The notes below the pieces were generated by a model, which searched no databases, was not told the origin of the DNA, and saw nothing but the letters and a program-made list of their open reading frames with translations. The position numbers and the translations under genes are program-made. This document shows, piece after piece, positions 19,991-30,528 of a stretch of DNA of 64,000 nt (position 1 is its first letter; every line of letters starts with the position of its first letter). This DNA comes from Flectonema sp. DT1601 (Eukaryota > Euglenozoa > Diplonemea > Diplonemida > Diplonemidae): assembly GCA_964019425.1 (NCBI GenBank), contig OZ025828.1, positions 682,001 through 746,000 on the forward strand, given 5' to 3'.

Positions 19991-21604
19991 ATGAGTATCC
20001 CATCTGTTGAAAAGGGACCTGACTACGAAGAAGAGGTTGTCGCTGTCGCTGTCAAAGACAGCAGATGGTGCACAACACCGAAGATAATTGGAGGTGTGGT
20101 CCTGTTCGTTATTGTTGCTGCTGGGATTTCGATAGGAGTCTGGCTAGCGGTGGCTAGTGGGGATGACAACGATGATGATGATGATATCAAGAATACTGAA
20201 GTACCATTCCCACCAGATGGTTTCGGAGGCGTCTCCATGACATTAGACACAGTAAAGATTGACCTGACCATAAGCACTCAAGATCTCCCTCCAACTCAGT
20301 GCCAACCTTGCATACTTGAGTGCAACTCCACAAGTTGTTCGTGGTTGTGCACCAACAAGAGATTCTCCACAGATGCTTCCCTCGTTGTTCACACAAGAAA
20401 GCCGTTCTATGGACAAGTCAACTGTTTCTGTAACACTTCATCTGAGTGGAGGTGTACTAAACCAGGGTTTGTTGATGTTGAGGGAGGTTTGAGTGCGTTC
20501 CCTGAATTCCTTAATAGCGGTGGCGGTTGCAGTGTGTTCGATTGCTTGTACTTCGGATCGGAAGAACTGACTCACAATTGGATGTGTAGAAATCATAGGG
20601 GACAAGGCTTCAGACAGAATACGACCTCAGCCAACCAAACAGCCAATGGTGAATTTCTTAGATTGTTTTCTGTGGGAGCGATGGTGCGATGCAATGAAGC
20701 GGTGGCTGGAAGGCCATACACTTTGGAAGGTTCCAGTCTTCGATCACCTTTGTCGGCTGAATGCAGTACTTCCGATGGCTGGGTCTCTTCGATTGCAACA
20801 GAAACGAATGCAAACATCTCATCTTCAGCTGTGAAAGCAGCGACTTCTCAATGGCTGAATGCGGCACAAGACGAGCATGCATCTGTGGCTTCGTTTTCGA
20901 AGTTTTCGATCCAGCTGCTGGCAGTTGCTGCGCCTTCGCACCTTGTCGAGCTTTCACACAGGGCTGCTTTGCAAGAGATTGAACACGCAAAGTTGTGTTT
21001 CAAAGCTGCTGTGATGATCCAAGGGAAGGGGTCTGAGGTGATGGGGCCGGGTAAGTTCCCTGAACACAGTCTTGAGATTTCTTCTGATCTGAGAGAGGTT
21101 GCCAGCAGTACTGCTAAGGAGGGAGCTATCGGTGAGACGAACGCGGCGATCACGGCCGCTGTTCGGTACAATTTGTTTCAGGAATTGGAATCTCGCGAGA
21201 TCAGTTCCGAGCTTGCGTCTCACATTTCACGTTCACTGAAGCAGATTATGATGGAAGAAGCTGAACACGCGGCCCTTGCCTGGCGTACTCTGCAGTGGGC
21301 TGATGTGGAAATTGACTTTGAAGCAATCCGCACGCATCCTCATGTTTCTGAATCACAAAGTCCTTCCTTTTACAAGTCCAATCCGTTGAAGCATTTCTCC
21401 GTGTTGACTGAGGCGGAGAATGCGTACTTGTCGTCTGTGATATTCGAAGAAATTACTGTTCCGCTGTCGAAGAGTATCAAATCAAAGAAGAGGGTGGAGA
21501 TCGATGTGGTGCACTCTGCGCTGCTTCAACACGGTGGTGATGCTGTTCTCTCGACGGTGACCCACCTGGTGAACTCGATCAACAAAGACAGAAGTGATGT
21601 GTAA
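19991..21604 (+). CDS. Ferritin-like membrane protein, copy 5
   Basis: 537 residues, the same as copy 4 except Asp461 to Tyr (PSFYKSN) in the segment after the ferritin-like domain. The codon near 347-348 is again GGGTCT, as in copies 1 and 2, and its downstream flank has the GACTAGTCTC form of copies 1 and 7. The right-hand part of this unit therefore derives from the older array type rather than the recent amplification. Confidence 0.85.
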   Translation: MSIPSVEKGPDYEEEVVAVAVKDSRWCTTPKIIGGVVLFVIVAAGISIGVWLAVASGDDNDDDDDIKNTEVPFPPDGFGGVSMTLDTVKIDLTISTQDLPPTQCQPCILECNSTSCSWLCTNKRFSTDASLVVHTRKPFYGQVNCFCNTSSEWRCTKPGFVDVEGGLSAFPEFLNSGGGCSVFDCLYFGSEELTHNWMCRNHRGQGFRQNTTSANQTANGEFLRLFSVGAMVRCNEAVAGRPYTLEGSSLRSPLSAECSTSDGWVSSIATETNANISSSAVKAATSQWLNAAQDEHASVASFSKFSIQLLAVAAPSHLVELSHRAALQEIEHAKLCFKAAVMIQGKGSEVMGPGKFPEHSLEISSDLREVASSTAKEGAIGETNAAITAAVRYNLFQELESREISSELASHISRSLKQIMMEEAEHAALAWRTLQWADVEIDFEAIRTHPHVSESQSPSFYKSNPLKHFSVLTEAENAYLSSVIFEEITVPLSKSIKSKKRVEIDVVHSALLQHGGDAVLSTVTHLVNSINKDRSDV

Positions 21605-22880
21605 GTTTTGAGACTTCTTCACTCTGTTTTCTTTTTACACGAGTTTTGTTTCTTTTTTTTTTCTTCACTCCGCAAGTGCTTGTTCGTTTTGAGCGAAAGG
21701 TTGTCAGCAAGAGCATGTCTTAGCTCTGTGCTACATAGCGGACGTTATTACGTTTTAAATTCTTATTCGAGACGAAACTTATACAGTAGTTGGCTTGATG
21801 TATTGATGGCTGACTAGTCTCACTAAGTTCCCCTTAGTTTTTTAATTTTCTTCATCCTGCTCTAGCTCGTTGACGGTAAGCACATGAGTCTGACTGTTTT
21901 TTTCAATAAGAAATAATGAATTCATGTAGTCACTTGTGAATTCAAATATTCCTTTCTCAGTCTCCGCTTCTAATTAAGCTTATTGTTGTATTCACATCCG
22001 ACCCTCTATCGTCTTGTTTCAAACGATATATTCCTTTTCTGTGATCCGAAAGGACACATCAATACTCTCGTGCAATCTGAATTTATATAAACCTTTGAAT
22101 GTTGGAATTTATTTTCATTAATTTGAAATTTCATTATCGCATCATTATATGATTTATAGAAAAAATATAATAAAAACTACAAGTCCACTGCACGGCGCTG
22201 ATTTTCTTGTAAAACAAATTTTCAAAAGTCATAACCGACGTTGTTGATTGTACTGAAATTTTGTTACTTATTTTTTGTGATGCAATCCACCTCTTACTGA
22301 AGAAGACATCGACATGTTATTTTGATACATTTTTCTTTTTTTTTGAGATACTCTCTAAAAGTGTTGGTTTATCATTTATCCGTTTCTAGCTCTCGCTGTC
22401 TGGTTTGAAGTGACTAAAATAGTTGCTGCATTGCCAACAATTTGAGTGCTGCATTGTCATGTTTTTTAAACCCAACAATCCATTCCAATAATCAAACTGT
22501 GCTAACTATACAAATAATACAGTTCAGTTTTGGTATTGATATAAAGTTTTCTCGTTTGCAGCTCTTAATAGCCGAATAGTACGCCTTGCCGTTGCAGATG
22601 GCTGTGCTGCAGACCTTTTTCTGAAGATTATTAGTTCTTGTTTTTCTTGACTTTTGTCTTTTCAATTATGATCGTGCTGTCTGTTTCTTCGAAATATGCG
22701 TGGATTCCTTCTGCGTTGTTCCTCTCACCTTCCTTAGGTTTACGTGGATTGTTCTCAGGCTTGAGTGATTGCTTACTAGCCTGCTTTGTAAGACGGTAAT
22801 CCTATTCAAAGTTATTAATATTGAGTCAGTTTGTTGATTACTTCATTTATCTTTTGAAAGAGTAAACACAACTTCGAACT
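21605..22880. other. Array spacer 5
   Basis: A 1,276-bp spacer. It follows spacers 2-4 until about 21980, then switches to an older AT-rich section also seen, diverged, in spacers 1 and 7 (CGTCTTGTTTCAA.CGATATATTC region). It then rejoins the common upstream module at about 22470. It holds the mini-ORF at 22598-22624. No intact gene is present. Confidence 0.8.
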
Positions 22881-24494
22881 ATGAGTATCCATTCTGTTGA
22901 AAAGGGACCTGACTATGAGAGGCAAGTTATCGCTGTTAACAAAGCCAGATGGTGCACAACACCGAAGATAATTGGAGGTGTGGTCCTGTTCGTTATTGTT
23001 GCTGCTGGGATTTCGATAGGAGTCTGGCTAGCGGTAGCTAATGATGACGACAACGATGATGATGATGACTTCAAGAATACTGATGTACCGAGAGTACCAT
23101 GGCTAGAAGGTGGCAATTTTGTTTCCATGTCATTACAGACAGTTAAGATTGACCTGACCATAAGCACTCAAGATCTCCCTCCAACTCAGTGCCAACCTTG
23201 CGTACTTGAGTGCAACTCCACAAGTTGTTCGTGGCTGTGCACCAACAAGAGATTCTCCACAGATGCTTCCCTCGTTGTTCACACAAGAATGCCGTTCTAT
23301 GGACAAGTCAACTGTTTCTGTGGCACTTCATCTGAGTGGAGGTGTACCAAACCTGAATATACTTTTGTTGAGAGAGGTTTGACTCCGTTCCCTGAATTCC
23401 TTAATAGCGGTGGCGGTTGCAGTGTGTTCGATTGCTTGTACTTCGGATCGGAAGAACTGACTCACAATTGGATGTGTAGAAATCATAGGGGACAAGGCTT
23501 CAGACAGAATACGACCTCAGCCAATCAAACAGCCAATGATGAATTTCTTAGATTGTTTTCTGTGGGAGCGGTTGTGCAATGCAATGAAGCGGTGGCTGGA
23601 AGGCCATACACTTTGGAAGGTTCCAGTCTTCGATCACCTTTGTCGGCTGAATGCAGTACTTCCGATGGCTGGGTCTCTTCGATTGCAACAGAAACGAATG
23701 CAAACATCTCATCTTCAGCTGTGAAAGCAGCGACTTCTCAATGGCTGAATGCGGCACAAGACGAGCATGCATCTGTGGCTTCGTTTTCGAAGTTTTCGAT
23801 CCAGCTGCTGGCAGTTGCTGCGCCTTCGCACCTTGTCGAGCTTTCACACAGGGCTGCTTTGCAAGAGATTGAACACGCAAAGTTGTGTTTCAAAGCTGCT
23901 GTGATGATCCAAGGGAAGGGATCTGAGGTGATGGGGCCGGGTAAGTTCCCTGAACACAGTCTTGAGATTTCTTCTGATCTGAGAGAGGTTGCCAGCAGTA
24001 CTGCTAAGGAGGGAGCTATCGGTGAGACGAACGCGGCGATCACGGCCGCTGTTCGGTACAATTTGTTTCAGGAATTGGAATCTCGTGAGATCAGTTCCGA
24101 GCTTGCGTCTCACATTTCACGTTCACTGAAGCAGATTATGATGGAAGAAGCTGAACACGCGGCCCTTGCCTGGCGTACTCTGCAGTGGGCTGATGTGGAA
24201 ATTGACTTTGAAGCAATCCGCACGCATCCTCATGTTTCTGAATCACAAAGTCCTTCCTTTGACAAGTCCAATCCGTTGAAGCATTTCTCCGTGTTGACTG
24301 AGGCGGAGAATGCGTACTTGTCGTCTGTGATATTCGAAGAAATTACTGTTCCGCTGTCGAAGAGTATCAAATCAAAGAAGAGGGTGGAGATCGATGTGGT
24401 GCACTCTGCGCTGCTTCAACACGGTGGTGATGCTGTTCTCTCGACGGTGACCCACCTGGTGAACTCGATCAACAAAGACAGAAGTGATGTGTAA
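22881..24494 (+). CDS. Ferritin-like membrane protein, copy 6 (diverged N-terminal half)
   Basis: 537 residues. The cytosolic tail (MSIHSVEKGPDYERQVIAV) and the linker (FKNTDVPRVPWLEGGNFVS) differ strongly from copies 1-5. There are also clustered changes at about 135-166 (TRMPFYG, KPEYTFVERGLTPF) and 219-232 (NDEFLR, GAVVQC). The membrane helix and the ferritin-like domain are unchanged. The sharp contrast between a variable N-terminal half and an invariant C-terminal half argues for gene conversion of the 3' part. Confidence 0.85.
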   Translation: MSIHSVEKGPDYERQVIAVNKARWCTTPKIIGGVVLFVIVAAGISIGVWLAVANDDDNDDDDDFKNTDVPRVPWLEGGNFVSMSLQTVKIDLTISTQDLPPTQCQPCVLECNSTSCSWLCTNKRFSTDASLVVHTRMPFYGQVNCFCGTSSEWRCTKPEYTFVERGLTPFPEFLNSGGGCSVFDCLYFGSEELTHNWMCRNHRGQGFRQNTTSANQTANDEFLRLFSVGAVVQCNEAVAGRPYTLEGSSLRSPLSAECSTSDGWVSSIATETNANISSSAVKAATSQWLNAAQDEHASVASFSKFSIQLLAVAAPSHLVELSHRAALQEIEHAKLCFKAAVMIQGKGSEVMGPGKFPEHSLEISSDLREVASSTAKEGAIGETNAAITAAVRYNLFQELESREISSELASHISRSLKQIMMEEAEHAALAWRTLQWADVEIDFEAIRTHPHVSESQSPSFDKSNPLKHFSVLTEAENAYLSSVIFEEITVPLSKSIKSKKRVEIDVVHSALLQHGGDAVLSTVTHLVNSINKDRSDV

Positions 24495-25501
24495 GTTTTG
24501 AGACTTCTTCACTCTGTTTTCTTTTTACACGGATTATGTTTCTTATTTTATTCACTCTTTGGGAAAACCTGAAGTGAATAACTAATACTGTTCTTCTTTG
24601 TTGCTGAGATTGTTGATGCGTTCTTTGTTAGAATGAGATGTTATTTCTCTCTTTCTTTAGTCTAACACTGTTGACTTAGCTTACAGAAATTATTATGAGC
24701 ATTGCTCATTGATTTTCTTATTTCTTGTTTTATGCAATCCGAAAGGACGTCTTTCTATTTATTTCTTTACCATTTTATGAAAAAATTTTGTTTCACCCTT
24801 GCATAATCTGGTATTTTAGATTCACCACCGCGCTATATTTAGTTCGAAAGAAGCGCTTAGTATTTAGTTATAATAAATTCCCCTCTAGCATATTGGTAAC
24901 GGAAAAGTTACTGCGATCGCACTGGAAAGTTGTTCCTAATTATTGATAGAGGATTGCTCTTAATGATGAAAGCGTAGTTTTGTGAACCAGAAAAACACTG
25001 TCTGAGGTGACAGTGTGTTGTGTATTTTTGGATACCCATCCTTTGTATCATTTGATGCTTTTTTTATTTTTAACCTAGTAGTCAATCTAATGAGTGGTGA
25101 CCACTCTAGTCAAGTTCTCTGACTCATGTGCTGAGAGAAATGTCTTCGTACATATCCACCATATTAAAGTGAGCTTCAGTGGAAACCATTTTACTCTTGC
25201 TTTCTTCGCTGAAGAGGGCTGGGTAAGTTGTATGGTCTGAAGAAAGATTTTTTAATTTTAGCATAGATTCATATTAGAATATTAATCTTTGTGACAACTC
25301 CCGCTAGTATACTAACACTAACTATTCAGGTTTACGTGAAGTGTTCGTGGCACTAATGTTACTTTTGAGTACGTTATTCGAACAGATACTGTTTTCTTAC
25401 TTACACACCACCCTCAGTAATCCTATTCAAAGTTATTAATATTGAGTCAGTTTGTTGATTACTTCATTTATCTTTTGAAAGATTAAACACAATTTCGAAC
25501 T
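24495..25501. other. Array spacer 6, mostly unique sequence
   Basis: Only about 40 bp after the stop and about 85 bp before copy 7 (from about 25416) match the other spacers. The approximately 880 bp between them is unlike the rest of the array and lacks the upstream module and mini-ORF. A 73-codon open frame at 24725-24946 has no coding character that I can support. Confidence 0.7.
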
Positions 25502-27076
25502 ATGAGTATCTATTCTTTTGAAAAAGAACCTGACTACGAAGAGGAGGTTGTCGCTGTCAAAGACAGCAGATGGTGCACAACACCGAAGATAATTGGAGGT
25601 GTGGTCCTGTTCGTTATTGTTGCTGCTGGGATTTCGATAGGAGTCTGGCTAGCGGTAGTTGATGATGATGCCGATCACCAGCTTCCTCCGTACAGCACCT
25701 CTGTATCTATGTCATTGGAAACAGTAAAGATTGACCTGACCATAAGCACTCAAGATCTCCCTCCAACTCAGTGCCAACCTTGCGTACTTGAGTGCAACTC
25801 CACAAGTTGTTCGTGGTTGTGCACCAACAAGAGATTCTCCACAGATGCTTCCCTCGTTGTTCACACAAGAAAGCCGTTCTATGGACAAGTCAACTGTTTC
25901 TGTGGCACTTCATCTGAGTGGAGGTGTACCAAACCAGGGTTTGTTGATGTTGAGGGAGGTTTGAGTGCGTTCCCTGAATTCCTTAATAGCGGTGGCGGTT
26001 GCAGTGTGTTCGATTGCTTGTACTTCGGATCGGAAGAACTGACTCACAATTGGATGTGTAGAAATCATAGGGGACAAGGCTTCAGACAGAATACGACCTC
26101 AGCCAACCAAACGGCCAATGGTGAATTTCTTAGATTGTTTTCTGTGGGAGCGATGGTGCGATGCAATGAAGCGGTGGCTGGAAGGCCATACACTTTGGAA
26201 GGTTCCAGTCTTCGATCACCTTTGTCGGCTGAATGCAGTACTTCCGATGGCTGGGTCTCTTCGATTGCAACAGAAACGAATGCAAACATCTCATCTTCAG
26301 CTGTGAAAGCAGCGACTTCTCAATGGCTGAATGCGGCACAAGACGAGCATGCATCTGTGGCTTCGTTTTCGAAGTTTTCGATCCAGCTGCTGGCAGTTGC
26401 TGCGCCTTCGCACCTTGTCGAGCTTTCACACAGGGCTGCTTTGCAAGAGATTGAACACGCAAAGTTGTGTTTCAAAGCTGCTGTGATGATCCAAGGGAAG
26501 GGATCTGAGGTGATGGGGCCGGGTAAGTTCCCTGAACACAGTCTTGAGATTTCTTCTGATCTGAGAGAGGTTGCCAGCAGTACTGCTAAGGAGGGAGCTA
26601 TCGGTGAGACGAACGCGGCGATCACGGCCGCTGTTCGGTACAATTTGTTTCAGGAATTGGAATCTCGTGAGATCAGTTCCGAGCTTGCGTCTCACATTTC
26701 ACGTTCACTGAAGCAGATTATGATGGAAGAAGCTGAACACGCGGCCCTTGCCTGGCGTACTCTGCAGTGGGCTGATGTGGAAATTGACTTTGAAGCAATC
26801 CGCACGCATCCTCATGTTTCTGAATCACAAAGTCCTTCCTTTGACAAGTCCAATCCGTTGAAGCATTTCTCCGTGTTGACTGAGGCGGAGAATGCGTACT
26901 TGTCGTCTGTGATATTCGAAGAAATTACTGTTCCGCTGTCGAAGAGTATCAAATCAAAGAAGAGGGTGGAGATCGATGTGGTGCACTCTGCGCTGCTTCA
27001 ACACGGTGGTGATGCTGTTCTCTCGACGGTGACCCACCTGGTGAACTCGATCAACAAAGACAGAAGTGATGTGTAA
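25502..27076 (+). CDS. Ferritin-like membrane protein, copy 7 (short linker)
   Basis: 524 residues. The tail reads MSIYSFEKEPDYEEEVVAV. The linker is the shortest and most different of the array (VDDDADHQLPPYSTSVS in place of the Asp-run type), accounting for the 13-residue length difference. From the Cys-rich region on it is of the copy 4/5 type but with Gly at the copy-1 position after C145/C147. Promoter-proximal sequence is shared for about 85 bp only, so its upstream control may differ from copies 2-6. Confidence 0.85.
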   Translation: MSIYSFEKEPDYEEEVVAVKDSRWCTTPKIIGGVVLFVIVAAGISIGVWLAVVDDDADHQLPPYSTSVSMSLETVKIDLTISTQDLPPTQCQPCVLECNSTSCSWLCTNKRFSTDASLVVHTRKPFYGQVNCFCGTSSEWRCTKPGFVDVEGGLSAFPEFLNSGGGCSVFDCLYFGSEELTHNWMCRNHRGQGFRQNTTSANQTANGEFLRLFSVGAMVRCNEAVAGRPYTLEGSSLRSPLSAECSTSDGWVSSIATETNANISSSAVKAATSQWLNAAQDEHASVASFSKFSIQLLAVAAPSHLVELSHRAALQEIEHAKLCFKAAVMIQGKGSEVMGPGKFPEHSLEISSDLREVASSTAKEGAIGETNAAITAAVRYNLFQELESREISSELASHISRSLKQIMMEEAEHAALAWRTLQWADVEIDFEAIRTHPHVSESQSPSFDKSNPLKHFSVLTEAENAYLSSVIFEEITVPLSKSIKSKKRVEIDVVHSALLQHGGDAVLSTVTHLVNSINKDRSDV

Positions 27077-28680
27077 GTTTTGAGACTTCTTCACTCTGTT
27101 TTCTTTTTACACGAGTTTTGTTTCTTTCTTTTTTTCTTCACTCCGCAAGTGCTTGTTCGTTTTGAGCGAAAGGTTGTCAGCAAGAGCATGTCTTAGCTCT
27201 GTGCTACATAGCGGACGTTATTACGTTTTAAATTCTTATTCGAGACGAAACTTATACAGTAGTTGGCTTGATGTATTGATGGCTGACTAGTCTCATCTAA
27301 GTTTCCCTTAGTTTTTTAATTTTCTTCATCCTGCTCTAGCTCGTTGACGGTAAGCACATGAGTCTGACTGTTTGTTTAAATAAGAAATAATGAATTCATG
27401 TAGTCACTTGTGAATTCAAATATTCTTTTCTCAGTCTCCGCTTGTAATTAAGCTTATTGTTATTTTCCCCCTCTGACTCTCCATCGTCTTGTTTCAAGCG
27501 ATATATTCTTTTTGTGTGATCCGAATTGACAAATTAATACTCTCCCGCAATCTAGATTAATATAAACCTTTTCTTTCCTTTGATGTTTGAATTTATTTTT
27601 ATTAATTTTGAAATTTCGTTGTTTTAGCTCGTCGTCGTCCTGAAATGAACAAATAATAAAAACTTTATAAATAAGTAACGAAACAAAAAGTTTTGTTACT
27701 TATTCTTTGTGAAGGAATCCACCTCTTGCTGAAGAAGACATCGACGTGTTATTTTAAAAATTCTCTCGCTGTTTGGCTTGAAGTAGTTGGTGAAGAGTGA
27801 CACAATGTTACTTAGGCTAACTATAATCTTGTGGCCTTGCTGATTTAAGGTGTTTGTATTGCTGTTTCGAATTTATTTTTTTAATATTCTGCTTTGTGAA
27901 GCTGTTATTGTTGCGCATGCTGCGTCCGGAAAGTATTTCTCGAAATCGGGAAAGTCCAGAGTTGTTTTAGGAAGAAGGGTCCTTTCTTGTCTGAGCAGAA
28001 ATCGGCGAGCATGTGCTCTGCTAAGATGTTTTCCGACAACACGTTTAACTGGTTTTCCACAGTACAATTCATTCCTTGTCGCATTTTGTTTATTTATCAG
28101 AGCTTCGCTTTGCTCCTTCAGTTTCGGTATTGATATAAAGTTCTAAGGTTTGCAGCTCTTAATAGCCGAATATGTACGCCTTGCCGTTGCAGATGGCTGT
28201 GCTGCAGACCTTTTTGACTTTTGAGCTCTTCATTGCGTGCTCTAAAGAATGTTTTTGTTTTCATCTCTTTTAAGTTATACGAGGCTGACCAGGACTGCTT
28301 TGTCTTTATTTAGTGACATTTAGGCTTCTCCAACTCCGATATTTTTTTCCTGTAGAATGAGTTGTAATGATAGTGCAAAACGACATTATTTCATTTCATT
28401 TCATTTTTTTTTGTTTCTTTCTTTCTTTGATATCTTTTATACCTCCCAACACCTCTACACCTAACTAAGTAGAAAAGGAATGACCATATCGACGTTATCT
28501 ATTAACTGAGGACAGGCCTTTTAACGAATTCCAACCATTATATTACAGTCTTTTGATTCGATTTTTCGATTAACTGATTAATAATAATGCTAGGGATGAC
28601 GTTATGACGTTTGTGTATTTTGTTTTCAGTACTTAATCATCACTTTCTTACAGAACACACACAAAAGGAAGTTATAAAAT
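27077..28680. other. Array spacer 7 and right edge of the array
   Basis: The normal downstream flank is followed by the older AT-rich section. A unique stretch (about 27800-28110) comes next, then an orphan part of the upstream module (about 28117-28216) with its ATG at 28193 but no ferritin-like gene behind it. From 28217 to 28680 no array homology is seen. A pyrimidine-rich acceptor (TTTCTTACAG, AG at 28652-28653) precedes the next gene. Confidence 0.75.
28652..28653 (+). promoter_or_regulatory. Candidate leader splice acceptor
   Basis: AG at the end of ATCACTTTCTTACAG, 27 nt before the next start codon, with no matching GTATGN donor close upstream. It could serve trans-splicing or a 5'-UTR intron. 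Confidence 0.5.
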
Positions 28681-29894
28681 ATGGGTTTCCCAGTTCAAGT
28701 TAAGCAAGGAGATAGCGTCGTTACTGTTGACGCAGAGGAGGGGTGGTCCATTCCTGAATTTAAGAAGGCTATCGAAGCAAAGACTGGTGTCGCTGCCTCT
28801 GACCAAAAACTTACCGTCGGTGGTAAGGTCATGAAAGAGGCAAAGAACTTGTCAGATTTCCCTGCAGCGAGTAAGCAGGCTGTCAACTTAATCTCCTCAG
28901 GAGCCCCAGCGAAAGCTGCAGCGAAAGACGGAGAAGGTGGAAAGAGAGAGCAAGTCGACCAAATCTTCTCTTATATTATTAAGATGGTAGAAGAGAACAA
29001 ACAGGTATGAAATACTCCATGTATCCTTTCTTTCTCTGCCTTTCTTAAGATCAATAAACTGAACATAAAACAGGCACAAGAATTCAAAGACAAGTACGGA
29101 AAGGAAATCCCTGACACCGTAGAACTTCAGGAGGCTCTTGGTATGTTTTATAATCTGATAAATGTTATTCAATCACCTAAGAGATCATACAACAATAATA
29201 ATAAAAACAACAACAGGAATTGACGGTGTTGAAAGCGCCAAGAAGAAGGCACTTGATGAAATGACTAAAGTACTTGAGGGAGACTGGACTCCATTCGATG
29301 TCTACGTTGGACCATTCAGAACCTTCGCAAAGAAGGTTCTTGGAGAATCAATTGAGGACGAGAAGCGTAACAAATGGATTGAGAAGGCTGGTATGTTCGT
29401 TATATGTAACAACCATCTCTATTGCTTTAAACACACAAATAAACAAAAAAACAGTAACCATGGGTCTAAAGAAGCTGACTGAGTACCCAGATGTTCAGGA
29501 ACAGATCTCAAAGCACACAAAGCCTGGTACAGACTTGGTTCAGCAGCTTGTACCAGTTGCTAAGGTTTTGATGAAGAGAGCAATGGACTTGTTTTTGGAT
29601 GGTGCTAGCCCAAAGTACGCTGACCACCCGAAATTTTCTGATCAAATGAGACTTTTTACTGTTACTGCTATTGGTGCCGTCATGGACGTATCTTGCGAAT
29701 GCCTTGAAGATGGTAAGGCACAGTGTCAGGAATTGATGGCAAAGCTTTGTGGTGTTATTATCGAAAAATTAACAACAAAAATGCCTGAGTACACTACCCT
29801 ATTCGCATTCGCTGGACCAATGGCTGTTATGCAAATGATCAACTGGCACGAGGAGTTCGAGAAGTCCATCAAGGGTAAGACTTGGGAAGCGTGA
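28681..29894 (+). CDS. Ubiquitin-fold protein of unknown function, four exons
   Basis: Modelled as join(28681..29004, 29074..29140, 29217..29390, 29455..29894), 334 residues. The introns are 69, 76 and 64 nt with GTATGA or GTATGT donors and A-rich acceptors ending in ACAG. Frames continue cleanly at all three junctions. Residues about 4-72 form a ubiquitin-like fold (VTVDAEEGWSIPEFKKAIEAK; last strand QAVNLI). An Ala/Lys linker follows, then a long helical domain (about 85-334) that I do not recognise. It is the most intron-rich gene in the window. Composition (many Lys, Ala and Glu, few rare-looking codons) hints at high expression, which is an inference. Confidence 0.85.
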
Positions 29895-30297
29895 ACAACC
29901 GTCGACAACAACGTCAGGTTGCCAGTCTAAAACACAAAAGAAAAAAAAAAAAAAAAAAAAAAAAAAACGAGAAAAACAACAATAAAAACAAACAAAAATG
30001 GCCTACAATTACGCGATATTTAAAAAAAGAAGAAGAAAAAAAAACAGAAAAAAAAAAAAAAAAAGCGATTTAGCCAATTCCATTTATTTAGTCCACGTGG
30101 CTACACTAAAAGAGCACTTCGATCTAAGCTTACACGAGGGATGATCATCAAACCTACCAGTATATTAAAGGTGGCTAGTTCTCCTTTTGTGCCTAGCTCA
30201 TTAAACTCTAGTAGCAGTATCTTGTAAGGGGAGTATTAATCTGAGTCCTGCAGTTTCGCTCTTTCTTCTTGTTTTTTACTACTAAATCTATCCCTGA
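29895..30297. other. Intergenic with poly(A) tracts
   Basis: Long interrupted poly(A) runs at about 29938-29967 and 30027-30063 directly after the previous gene. No coding sequence is seen. Confidence 0.6.
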
Positions 30298-30528
30298 ATG
30301 ACTCCGGAAAATGACGAAACAAGGAAGGAACTTCGGAATAAAGTGCGCTGGTATTGCGAAGAACACCACGAACTATTGGAAATTTTTTCGCTGTGTGAGT
30401 TTTTGTTCCGCAAGCTGCAAACAGCTGGGCAAACTCTCGCTGGAGAAGAGGATACTAAGAAACAAGTCTTTGATCACTTCGGTGGTTTGATATCTCGAAC
30501 TATCCTTATCAAGTACTCAAAGTGTTGA
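30298..30528 (+). CDS. Small hypothetical protein (76 residues)
   Basis: An ATG-led frame with a charged, helical-looking product (LRNKVRWYCEEHHELLEIF...). The amino-acid mix is far from the Lys/Phe homopolymer frames that fill the spacers. No family is recognised. It sits alone between two larger genes on the same strand, with a CTGCAG acceptor and T/C-rich tract 40-50 nt upstream. It could be one exon of a larger gene. Confidence 0.35.
   Translation: MTPENDETRKELRNKVRWYCEEHHELLEIFSLCEFLFRKLQTAGQTLAGEEDTKKQVFDHFGGLISRTILIKYSKC

Larger units (their letters stand above)
8681..28216 (+). repeat. Tandem gene array: seven intact copies, one decayed copy, one orphan upstream module
   Basis: The intact coding copies start at 8748, 12425, 14947, 17469, 19991, 22881 and 25502. 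Start-to-start distances are 3677, 2522, 2522, 2522, 2890 and 2621 bp. All copies share about 65-80 bp immediately before the ATG. Copies 2-6 also share a longer upstream module of about 400 bp. A further copy of that module precedes the decayed gene at 11071-11259, and another sits without a gene near 28117-28216, marking the right edge. Downstream flanks share a run beginning GTTTTGAGACTTCTTCACTC. The spacers after copies 2, 3 and 4 are essentially identical to one another. Those after copies 1, 5 and 7 share an older, diverged middle section. This indicates a recent 2.5-kb unit amplification inside an older array. Confidence 0.95.

Noticed and set aside
24725-24946. 73-codon frame in spacer 6 of the array
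   Set aside because: AT-rich composition, no start context, no homologous frame in other spacers.
29941-30063. Poly(A) tract after the ubiquitin-fold gene as a sign of retroposition
   Set aside because: The gene keeps three introns, so it is not a processed copy, and similar runs occur in most spacers without any gene before them.
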